Below the pieces are notes generated by a model, which was not told the origin of the DNA, ran no database searches, and saw only the letters and a list, made by a program, of their open reading frames with translations. DNA of 64,000 nt from Tenodera sinensis (lineage: Eukaryota; Arthropoda; Insecta; Mantodea; Mantidae), in NCBI GenBank assembly GCA_030765045.1, contig CM060964.1, positions 279,981,388-280,045,387 of the forward strand. The letters run 5' to 3'. Each line of letters begins with the position of its first letter. Positions within the stretch are counted from its first letter, which is position 1. The position numbers were made by a program, and so were the translations under genes. Positions 56,097 through 64,000 of the stretch are shown one piece after another.

Positions 56097-56705
56097 ACTG
56101 TTTGAATGTTTGGTAGTTCCCATCTTTTATGATTTGATTTTTCATAGTAATATTTTGCAATAATTTTTTTAAATTCAGAGTTGACTAAACTTTTAGCTGC
56201 ATAAAATGGTAGATTAGCTATAGATTTCTGTAAATTGCTGGTACCCTTTTTTGCAAGAAAATCAGCTTTCTCATTACTACTCAGTTCACAGTGAGCTGGC
56301 ATCCATTGGAAGACTAGGTGTTTTTGAAGTGCTGTTAAATGGGTAAGGATTTTCCAACATTCTACAATTGACAACTTGAAGACCTGTGAAGCATTAAGAC
56401 CAGAAGAAACTATAGTTCAAAAGTATTGGAAAGCACGAATGCTAATGGCTTCATTGCCAGATGCAAGGCACTAGAAAACAACAACAATTGACAACTTGGA
56501 AGTAATTGCTGTAATTGCTGCCCTGGAATCTGAGAGAATAACTGCTTTATAAAAATGTGAAATTCTATATAAAAGATTTTGTAGGGCCATTCAGATTGCT
56601 TCAATTTCTCCATCAAAGTTTGTAGTTCCATAACTTAAAGATTTGTAATAGGAGAAGAGGTGACATGTGACTCCAGCCCCCTGCTCCATCTCGGTTTGAT
56701 ATCAA
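56097..56705 (-). pseudogene. RNase H part of the long LINE copy
   Basis: 56097-56374 contains LQKHLVFQWMPAHCELSSNE, KADFLAKKGTS and FYAAKSLVNSEFKKIIAKYY: the His-containing RNase H block and following domain. 56500-56705 contains the earlier block (matching FSYYKSLSYGTTNFDGEIEAI of the other copy) with frameshifts. It is interrupted at 56379-56483 by a foreign LINE end. Confidence 0.75.
56379..56483 (+). mobile_element. 105-bp 5'-truncated LINE 3' end, 15-bp target duplication
   Basis: Almost identical to 635-739 (AAGACCTGTGAAGCATTAAG through GGCACTAGAAAACAACAAC) and inserted antisense into the long LINE. ACAATTGACAACTTG is present on both sides (56364-56378 and 56484-56498). The 3' end is the stop codon followed by AAAACAACAAC. 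The 5' junction shares ACTTG with the LINE, a microhomology often seen in truncated target-primed insertions. Confidence 0.92.
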
Positions 56706-57724
56706 TGGGTGGTATAAATAAAAACTAGCTAGTGCTTGTGAGCTGAAGCTGATAAGCAAGTTGAGAATAAGCAAAAGGTCGTGATTTGGTATAAATAAAA
56801 ACTTCCCCTCTTCCGCCAGCTCTTGCTTTCAACACATAGCTTTAGCTCCGTGACCTTCACCAGGCCACGTAAACAAACACACCTTTTTCATGTCTGGATG
56901 GGGATTTAAATATTTGCTGCATTTAAATATCCATATACTTATTCATGTTAAACATGATAGAGATACTGATTTTAAAGAACGAAAATGTAAGTAAAGATTT
57001 GGCAAATTAAATAGAAATTAAGATTCGCCTGGCATTCCACGGATAACGTTCATACACTTTCTAAATTCCATCAGTGATTTTCTTAATTTTATAGTATGTA
57101 TCAACTGATATATGGAAGTAGATAATTTGTACTCGTGTGTTTGCACCGTTATACTGATATCCTTTACATCTATGCATATAAACTATCAATAACTAATTCC
57201 AAGAGTGAGTCTGTGGGGACTAATTCCAAGATTATATGATTTTATCATAAATTAAAGCTATACCGGATGAAGTTTCATTTCGTGGAAATTTAAATTTAGG
57301 GTCGGTTTTATATGAAAGTCTTCAGTTATAACCCGGTTTTGATTTGCACAATATTCCACTCTATGTATCGCTTTGATTACATTATCGCCGGTAATGAGAG
57401 TAGATCACTATTACCTCATTCTCATTATGTTTAGCGTTATCGTACGCAAGCAAGATGACAACACCTTAGGATGTATACAGATTGTTAGTTAAAAGGACCT
57501 CTTCGTGTTTCATTTCCCTCTGGAAGCAAATGCTGCGGAAACAAGTCTACATTTTCTCTTTAAATGTGATTATAATTGTTTATATTTGCATCCAAGTCCC
57601 TACATATTGTGTAATGTTTTAGTTCCTCAACCACTAAACGTATAGTAGAGGAACTGTTGCCTTCCGCCCAATAATTCGATATCGAGATTAAAGCAGAAAT
57701 ATGCCTTCTGAGCCTCTCTGAATA

Positions 57725-57730
57725 GAGAGA

Positions 57731-57797
<67 letters not shown>
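57725..57797 (+). repeat. GA microsatellite
   Basis: About 35 GA units with one interruption (GACAGA), inside copy B. Copy A has only a short interrupted CT tract at the corresponding place (about 13368-13387). The open frame on its opposite strand is a run of Leu-Ser and not a gene. Confidence 0.95.
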
Positions 57798-57801
<4 letters not shown>

Positions 57802-58723
57802 AGGTGTGCATGCCTGTATGTGTGTCACTTTTAAAAACCAAATTTCGTATTGAAGTTCAGTAACCTCCAAGAGTGCGACTTTATGGAAACCCTCCACACA
57901 AAACTAACTTTTACATGGATAAACATTCCTAATTTTTAATTTTCTCAAAAATGACCATTGTACTTGTATTTTGATTAAAATGGAACATATTAAGATATTT
58001 ACATGATAATTGAAATATAGGTATACCTTTAATTTCAGGGGAATAGCCTATGAAGTCCTTTTCATTCCGAATCACATTTGTATAACTGATAAACTGTAGG
58101 AGATAGACGAAGTCTTACTACACAAAAAAATGTGTATCTCATTAAAGCACACAGTTTACGTCAATTTCTTTTTTTTTGGGGGGGGGGGGGGGGGAGGGAT
58201 AAATGAAACAGTAATTAGGATTGATCCGAACTTCCAACACATGGCGATTATCCTTTTATAAATTTAAACCCAGATTCCCATAATTTCATGCCCTGCGACT
58301 ATTACAAGTGATATACTGAAAGATTACTTTTACTGGTGTTCTGTTGATCTGCTCTAGAACTGGGCAATTACAATTTATGGAACATCAAAATAGGCAATTC
58401 TAAGATTTTAAAAGTGTTATCTGAATTAAAGCTATACCTACTTTGTGAAAGAGTTTCATATGGGCTTATTTTATACATGTAATTCGACCTTGATTTGTAC
58501 GAGCATTATGCTCTTCATACGTGCTGCATGTTTGTATAAGCACGTTCGTATAGGTTTTGATTCCATTATCAGGTTTCCGGTAATGAAAGTGGATCACTAT
58601 GACATCACTCGCATTCTAGCCAGGCTTGATCACAACACCTCAGAAAAATGTCCTTGTATCATCGGAGCTGATATAGCAGCAAATATCTCCAAGAGTAGAG
58701 TTTATATTTTACAACACGTCACC

Positions 58724-58942
58724 ATGGTTGAAGAAAGCAGTGTATTTATGAGGCGCTTTGTTCATCTATTAAATGAAAATCAAGACATTCTATTAAAAGC
58801 ACAGTTGTCAGAAAGTAAGCGCAAACGTTTAGCAGTAGCTGCAGTAAAGCAACAATTGGAGGAAGAGTTTAAAACTTCCATCAGCGAGATGCAAATACTA
58901 AAAAAAAAGCAACTTAAAAACAAGAATGAAGTCCAAAAGTGA
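58724..58942 (+). CDS. Small protein of the 2.5-kb element, possible SANT/Myb-like accessory protein
   Basis: 72 residues from an ATG in strong context (CACCATGG), although the frame is open upstream to 58445. It is helical and charged: MVEESSVFMRRFVHLLNENQ, DILLKAQLSESKRKRLAVAA, VKQQLEEEFKTSISEMQILK, then a Lys-rich end. From memory the pattern (F..LL.EN.DILLK.Q....K.......V...L...F...I...Q..KK...MK..V) resembles the N-terminal SANT/Myb-like domain of accessory proteins of arthropod transposons; such proteins bind element ends. No tryptophans remain and it is shorter than those proteins, so it may be a truncated version. Copy A encodes nearly the same residues at 12209-12403. Function is unproven. 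Confidence 0.5.
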   Translation: MVEESSVFMRRFVHLLNENQDILLKAQLSESKRKRLAVAAVKQQLEEEFKTSISEMQILKKKQLKNKNEVQK

Positions 58943-59249
58943 TTTGAAACTAATTGGCAATAAGTTGTTTTAAAACAGTGAGAGCAGGAAATCCTGGCCA
59001 TGGTACTAATTGATTGAGCAAGCTGAGGTACCTACATAGCTACCTCAGAAAAAGCCAGCAAAAGCTCCGTCGGAGCGAGGAAAGCAGGTTTTTATTTATA
59101 CCATTTCGCGAGCAATAGCTCCGCGGTCAAGGTCTGGAAGCTTTAGCTTGCAAGGAGATGGAGCAGAAGGTTTTTATTTATACGAAACCAATCTCTTGCT
59201 CCGAATTAGTGAGAAAAAGCTATTGCTTGCTTTTATTTATACCACCCAA

Positions 59250-60470
59250 TGATCCATCAGTATAAATATGGAGCCATTCATGTTCCGGAAATCTAGTACG
59301 GATTGTCTCTAAAGCAAATAATTTTAGAACACTAGTTGGAGTGTCACTTCTCTTAATTTCTTTTGTGAGGTATAAATAATATATGATGTCTAATGTTTGT
59401 GTTGGATTGACTTTATTTATGAAGATTTCATGTGAATTAGGAAGGTATATGTTCTTCTTGATGTCATGAATTTTGGAAAGAAAGCTCTCCTGAGTCTTTA
59501 GTGTATATGTAAAATTTCTCTTGTTCCATGTTTTGAATGGGAGTCTGATCAACTTTTCGTGTTGTGTAAGAGCTGCTTTTTTCTATTTCATATTCAATGG
59601 GGTATTGGTTGGTTAGTATTTCCATAGCTGGTATTGGTGTGGTTTTGATAGCACCTGTAATTAGTCTCGGACTTGGTTTTGAAAGATTTGAATTTTTTTT
59701 TATTTGCAGTTACAAGAACTTCACTGCAGTAAGTAAATAATGGCTTTATATATACATTGTATGTCATGTTAAGAGTTGCTTTGGAACATCCCCACTTCAT
59801 TCCTGTTAGACCTTTTAACAGTGAAAGGCGCCTCTCTGCTCTTTTTATTACATTTTCTATTTGTTTGGTTCATGTAAGTTTGGTATCAAATGTAACTCCT
59901 AAATACTTTGCTTCCTTTGTTTCAGGTAATTGTTGACCCTCAAAATTTAGTTTTATTTTTCCTAGTGAAAAGATTTGGTAGTTTGATTTTGTTGTATTAA
60001 CAGTCAAATTATCTTTGGTCCACTTTTGTAGGTTGGTTAAGGATTGTTGCATGGTTTTTTTTTTTTTTTTTTTTAGTTCTGTACTTTCGTATTTTGGTTT
60101 TGGAGTCCACATTACTAAGTCATTGGCAAATAGTGCACACTTCACACCTGAATTTTGTATTTGTTGTGGCAGATCGTTAATAAATATATTAAAAAGTGTA
60201 GTGCTGAGCACTGCGCCTTGTGGTAAGCCACGGTGTACTTCTTATATTTGGATACATTTCTTCCATATCTGGTAGCAATAAAGCGTTGTGTAAGGAAATG
60301 ACATAGCCATGAAAACATTGGACCTTGTATCCCTATTTTTTTTTACTTTCCTTAGTAGTTTTGTTCTGCATATAGAATCATATGCACTTTGGAAATCAAA
60401 AACTGATGTTATCTTTTCTATTGAAGGAGTCTTTGATTTCTTGACTGAGAAGTAAGACTTGTTCATTTGT
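59250..60470 (-). pseudogene. LINE reverse transcriptase, linker and start of RNase H, decayed
   Basis: 60242-60466 contains IEKITSVFDFQSAYDSICRT, the block with the first reverse transcriptase Asp. 59870-60211 contains LFNIFINDLPQQIQNSGVKC followed by ALFANDLVMWT, where the catalytic YADD/FADD is FAND, so the second Asp pair is damaged. KYLGVTFDTKLT and the block in 59594-59800 (NMTYNVYIKPLFTYCSEVLV) are the thumb. 59220-59552 ends with EWLHIYTDGSLGG, the first RNase H Asp. A poly-T tract (poly-Lys on this strand) lies inside the reverse transcriptase frame. Several stops and frameshifts make it inactive. Confidence 0.8.
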
Positions 60471-61223
60471 AGAGTGGAGCTCTCTGAATCCAGCTTGACA
60501 TGGGGAAATTACATTTTGTGATTCTAGAAACCAATTTTACCTATTCGACACCATTTTTTCCAACGCTTTTACTATTGTGCTAGCAAGGGCTATTGGTCTA
60601 CAATCTGTTATTTCTGATGCTGCTTTATCTTTCTTCAAGAGTGGGACAATTATTGCTTTTTGCCATTTTGCAGGTACAGTGGTTTTCCAGTATAGATTGT
60701 AGAGTTTTAGTAGTTCTCTTGCTGTTTCTCCAAGGATTTTTATGAACTGTGGATGTATGTGATCTGGTCCAGGAGACTTTTTGTTGCAATGTTCAGTTCT
60801 TGCATATTAAAATTTGAAAAAAGATTTTGAGTGTTAGGATCACATTCTTTCTTGTTTCAAATCTTTCTTATTCCTTTTACTTATTGTTACTTAATGTGAA
60901 TTATTGAATGTTTTAGATGTGATTGCATCATTTACTAATAATTTATTGTTGTGTATGATAGGTGTGCTGTTATTTTCTTTCCTGTCCTTGACATTTCTTA
61001 TGGGCCTTGTTGCCATCTGTCCTATAATCCATTTTGCTAAGAAATTACTAAAGTGATTCTTTTTAGCTGTATTAATTTTTTTAGTGAGGCACATTTCTTT
61101 CACCATATTTGTGTATCTGATGTTTTTTGTTCAGCTGTTTCTAGCTATATCCCTTTGCTTTTTCAGTTCTTCTAACCGGGGGATCCAAAAGGGTTTGAAA
61201 TTTTTTGTTCTTCCATGAGGAAT

Positions 61224-61269
<46 letters not shown>

Positions 61270-62120
61270 AGTTCCTAGGATGACTTTACAGAAATGTTTG
61301 TTCATATGATCTGGTTGGTCGTGCAGCTGTGGGTTTGTTCTTTAAATTTATTTTCCAGTTCAGTTTTATCTTTATTCCAGTCTGCTTTTTTGAAGTTCCG
61401 ATACAGATTCGTGTGATATTGACTGACATTTGTATTATCTAGTTTTATATCAGCAATTACTGCTCTGTGGCCAGGACTTGGGTCTTGTATAACTTGTTTT
61501 TTAATTTTTGAAACACTATCTGCTGTAGCTAACAAGAGGTCTGGGTTACTGCCTGCTCCAGAGTTATGTATGAAGGTTGTGGTATCTTCTTTATTATAAA
61601 TCAGTTCAAAGGTTGTGCGATTCAAAAATTATTCCACTATTTTCCCTGTAGAATCCATTTTTTCATAGCCCCATCTTTTGGAATGGGCATTGAAATCCCC
61701 AATTATGATTGTTTTATTTAATTTATCAATAAGCGAGATCTGGTTCATTCCTGGAAGGATTGTAAGTACTGTATAAATGATGTTTTGTTATTCCAAAACT
61801 TTAGCTTTATTAATTCAGCTTTATCTGTGTTATCCATTTCTTTAACAATTTGAAAGGAGAATTTAATATCCTTTTTGACTCCAACTAATATTCCACTGCT
61901 TATGTATATTTTTAGGTAGTAGGTGTAGTAAAAATCCAGTAAAATTGAAATATTTAAGTTGATCATTTTTTAGATTTGCTTCCTGTGTGAAAACTATTTG
62001 TTATAGTTAAATACAATTTTATTCTTTTTGTTTGGGTGAGACCACCTGCATTCAATTGAAGAATTCTGATGTTAGATCTTCTATTAATATAATGTTTTGG
62101 TTCTTGAAGTAGTCCCCACC
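60471..62120 (-). pseudogene. LINE endonuclease and 5' reverse transcriptase region, decayed
   Basis: At about 62010-62090 the - strand reads IRILQLNAGGLTQTKRIKLY, the Asn-containing start of an apurinic-type endonuclease. 61302-61625 contains HNSGAGSNPDLLLATADSVS and DPSPGHRAVIADIKL, with the conserved SNPDL and (G/S)H motifs. 60891-61106 and neighbours hold the linker and N-terminal reverse transcriptase region (KNHFSNFLAKWI, NSTPIIHNNKLLVND). A T tract of over 40 bases at about 61225-61267 breaks the frame. The endonuclease would have nicked target DNA to prime reverse transcription. Confidence 0.75.
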
Positions 62121-62859
62121 CAGAGATCCGAATGGTGGACTATTTCAACTCAGGAACATTTTACCCCTCGAGTCATATTTCATAAGTATTGAAGATACTT
62201 AGCAGTAATAGTAACTGCTTTTTAGAGAGCACCATATTTTTTATATTTTGCGGTTACAACGCTCTCACAACCCCCAGAATGTCTGGAGGACCACACCTGT
62301 CGTTGGTTTACGGCTCTCATTGACCTGACCGGGAGAATTATCAAAATAAATTCACCGACCATATCCTCAGATTACCAATCAGAGGACGTATTATATGCCA
62401 TGCCATGACAGGTCAGCATGTTAGGGGTTAAGAGTTTATAGATAAATTAGAGAAAGGGAAAGGTTGGAAAAATAGACTCCCTAGCCCTCGGGAACCCTAA
62501 TAGCATCAGGGTCGAAGAGAACAAGAGATGACCAAGGTAAGGTCAGATAGAAAAGCTACAATGAGGAGCAAAACACCAGTAAATAGAAGTAATGTTCTGC
62601 TCAGCTTGGGTACCTTGTGGTCGCCATACATATATCCTCCTGAGGTTTCTAGTGCCAGTTGAACGGGCACTTGTATTGTCTCCCAGTTTGTAATGTGTAC
62701 TCTAGGCTAGCAGTTGGAAAACATAAAGAACCACGGCTAACAAGAAAGGCAGGCTATGGAGGGGATGTTATGTCATAATGGTACTCTGATACATAGCTAA
62801 CATTGTATACCATCATGATAAAACTATCTTTTGCATGAATTCAGTGAGCATGTTTTTGG
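62121..62859. other. Possible 5' leader of the LINE; no gene recognised
   Basis: More GC-rich than its surroundings up to about 62700, adjoining the LINE endonuclease start, so it may be the element's 5' UTR or the remains of ORF1. No frame or zinc-knuckle motif is recognisable. Confidence 0.35.
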
Positions 62860-63053
62860 TTTAATTTAAAAGGTGAGTTAATTAATAACACTGAACAACA
62901 CTTGCAACATATTTTTCCGGGACGCGTTTCGAAGGTTAACTTTCCTCCATTATCAACCAGACAATAATGGAGGAAAGTTAACCTTCGAAACGCGTCCCGG
63001 AATAATATGCTGTAAGTGTTGTTCAGTGTTATTAACTCACCTTTTAAATTAAA
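62860..63053. repeat. Penelope-type terminal hairpin with roughly 92-bp arms
   Basis: Arms 62860-62953 and 62964-63053 are near-perfect inverted copies around a 10-base loop. The inner 33 bp (for example ACGCGTTTCGAAGGTTAACT) match exactly. The right arm reads as the sequence that ends the Penelope element at 63877-63968 (ATAATGGAGGAAAGTTAACC... through CACCTTTTAAATTAAATT), so the hairpin is the element's terminal repeat together with an inverted copy. Confidence 0.9.
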
Positions 63054-63309
63054 TTACAACACTGTTTTCAAACTTCTATGAAAGGAAGATGTTTTTGGTT
63101 GTTTAGAATATGGGTGTAATAGGCAATTGTAGTTTTACTTCATTAGGCCATGATGGATTAGGAGAATTATGTCACTGTAGTTTGCACCGTAGCCTGTCTA
63201 TCCCTCTAGCCATGTAAAGAACGCATCAGATACCAAGTAATGTTAAACGCGAAAATAGAGGAATGGCAATATGAATTTATTTCATTAGTAGTACTTAAAC
63301 TACAGGCAG

Positions 63310-63747
63310 GTGTGCTGCTGTGAGAGTTGTAGTTTCACAGCAGCAGAAACAAAAATGACATTCAAAAAATTCACATATCATCCATGGGCCTTTGATAAAT
63401 TTAAAGAACTGTTCAAGGAATACAACATTCAGCTAGCACCAGTATACCATTACTCCATAAAAAACCTACTTTCAAACATCAAAGATGCTATTCCACCTAA
63501 CAAAAAATCAGGCATATACCAAATTGAATGCAGTGATTGTAATGAAGTATACATAGGAAAAACCAAAAGAAATTTAGAAATTAGATCCAAGGAACACGTT
63601 AGGAACATCAAGAGTAAACAATTAGAAATATCAGGAGTTGCCTTTCACTTTTGGACAAAAAATCATGACATAAAGCCAGAACCGAAACTTCTCAAACACA
63701 TAACCGGAAAACAAGAACTGTCCACATGGAACAAATCTTCATTTTAA
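63310..63747 (+). CDS. Penelope-like element C-terminus: GIY-YIG endonuclease
   Basis: 145-residue open frame; the real protein began further upstream and is 5'-truncated, so this ATG is probably not native. KFTYHPWAFDKFKELFKEYN and APVYHYSIKNLLSNIKDAIP form the linker. Residues 67-105 are the endonuclease core: SGIYQIECSDCNEVYIGKTK, RNLEIRSKEH. GIY and YIG are both intact, with the CX2C pair of Penelope between them, a conserved Arg and the Glu/His block, then GVAFHFWTKNHDIKPEPKLL. It lacks the reverse transcriptase, so it is not autonomous. The stop at 63745-63747 falls after WNKSSF, where related copies continue, so the extreme C-terminus may be frameshifted. Confidence 0.88.
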   Translation: MCCCESCSFTAAETKMTFKKFTYHPWAFDKFKELFKEYNIQLAPVYHYSIKNLLSNIKDAIPPNKKSGIYQIECSDCNEVYIGKTKRNLEIRSKEHVRNIKSKQLEISGVAFHFWTKNHDIKPEPKLLKHITGKQELSTWNKSSF

Positions 63748-63876
63748 AAAGTAGAAACCAAGTATTTAATTTCGACATTCCCCAGAAAGATATTTTCAGC
63801 AAGTTCCTTGAACCGTTACCAGAAGAAGCATCGCCATCTGCACCATGAAATACCATGGAAACCCAGTTATTGTCCG

Positions 63877-64000
63877 GTTGATAATGGAGGAAAGTTAACC
63901 TCCAAAATGCATTCCGGAAAATTATAAAAGTGTTGTTTAGTGTTATTGACTCACCTTTTAAATTAAATTTATTATAACACTGTTTTCAAACTTCTATGAA
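63877..64000 (+). repeat. Penelope element 3' terminal sequence (runs off window)
   Basis: GGTTGATAATGGAGGAAAGT through TTGACTCACCTTTTAAATTAAATT and TTTTCAAACTTCTATGAA. The same sequence is at 62962-63082 and, in hairpin form, at 33718-33840. The copy here has diverged at a few positions. Confidence 0.85.

Larger units (their letters stand above)
56707..59247 (+). mobile_element. 2.5-kb DNA element, copy B (GGGTGG termini, AAT duplication)
   Basis: Starts GGGTGGTATAAATAAAAACT at 56707 and ends TTTTATTTATACCACCC at 59247. AAT occurs at 56704-56706 and 59248-59250; the uninterrupted relative at about 45672-45684 reads TATCAATGATCC, which proves the insertion and a 3-bp duplication. TATAAATAAAA-containing motifs repeat at 56790-56805 and, inverted, at about 59090, 59170 and 59230. 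The interior has a small ORF (58724-58942), a GA microsatellite, a T/G mononucleotide pair (about 58168-58198) and a block homologous to the dispersed repeat at 742-1889. No transposase was found. Copy A is at 11878-14330. Confidence 0.9.
52990..62120 (-). mobile_element. RNase H LINE, long but decayed copy with three nested insertions
   Basis: Read on the - strand from the right: endonuclease (about 62090 to 61300), reverse transcriptase (about 60470 to 59590), linker and RNase H (59552 to 59250, 56705 to 56097 and 53336 to about 52990). It is split by copy B of the 2.5-kb element, a 105-bp LINE 3' end and a Sola-like transposon. Without these it is about 3.7 kb. The region 62120-62700 may be its 5' leader. 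The 3' part is related to the copy at 44906-46100. Its two long T tracts (60055-60074 and about 61225-61267) lie within coding regions. Confidence 0.82.

Noticed and set aside
57688..57897. Open frame on the minus strand consisting of Leu-Ser repeats
   Set aside because: It is a translation of the GA/CT microsatellite and has no independent support.

Overview
This is eukaryotic nuclear DNA, almost certainly from an insect (or another arthropod) with a large, AT-rich, transposon-packed genome. The evidence is the mixture of element types (mariner, Tc1-like, Sola-like and PIF/Harbinger-like DNA transposons, Ty3/gypsy-type LTR elements, RNase H-bearing LINEs, Penelope-like elements and tRNA-derived SINEs), long introns, and the absence of operons, bacterial promoters and rRNA genes. 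I cannot name the species. Very large introns would suit an orthopteroid, a cockroach or a similar lineage, but that is inference.

The only host gene I can support is on the + strand. Three exons (8776-8872, 23972-24140, 43218-43369) have good acceptor and donor sites and mutually compatible phases. They encode about 138 contiguous residues resembling the C-terminal lumenal part of TMEM214. The introns are about 15.1 and 19.1 kb and hold most of the window's mobile elements. No other exon was identified.

Layout. 1-0.74 kb: intact 3' end of an RNase H LINE. 0.74-5.2 kb: a dispersed repeat, a LINE reverse transcriptase relic and a Penelope relic. 5.22-6.55 kb: a nearly intact mariner with one in-frame stop. 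8.8 kb: first exon. 9.98-11.23 kb: decayed mariner. 11.88-14.33 kb: copy A of a 2.5-kb DNA element. 15.9 kb: SINE. 17.1-22.16 kb: rearranged LTR retrotransposon, + strand. 22.25-23.69 kb: decayed copy of an uncharacterised transposon-associated protein. 23.97 kb: second exon. 24.4-25.05 kb: Penelope and SINE pieces. 25.47-30.24 kb: a complete copy of the same LTR element on the - strand, with a 5-bp target duplication. 31.0-34.4 kb: dispersed repeat carrying a solo LTR and a terminal-inverted-repeat element. 34.58-38.58 kb: mariner relic split by a nested palindromic element. 39.2-41.9 kb: two Tc1-like relics. 42-44.8 kb: hairpins, SINEs and the third exon. 44.9-46.1 kb: LINE copy. 47-48.2 kb: possible gag relic. 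48.9-49.4 kb: core-less Tc1-like ORF. 52.99-62.1 kb: an old - strand LINE interrupted by a Sola-like transposon, a 105-bp LINE 3' end and copy B of the 2.5-kb element. 62.86-64 kb: Penelope element with a terminal hairpin.

Because elements are nested in related copies that also occur uninterrupted at 44.9-46.1 kb, several target-site duplications can be read directly: AATT for the Sola-like element and AAT for the 2.5-kb element. The points most worth following up are: two LTR-element copies that share the same loss of pol (gag joined to the integrase tail); the two-layer palindrome at 34.6-37.4 kb; the 2.5-kb element with TATAAATA-containing subterminal repeats; the Tc1-like ORF that joins the DNA-binding domain to the C-terminal tail without the catalytic core; and the Penelope hairpin.
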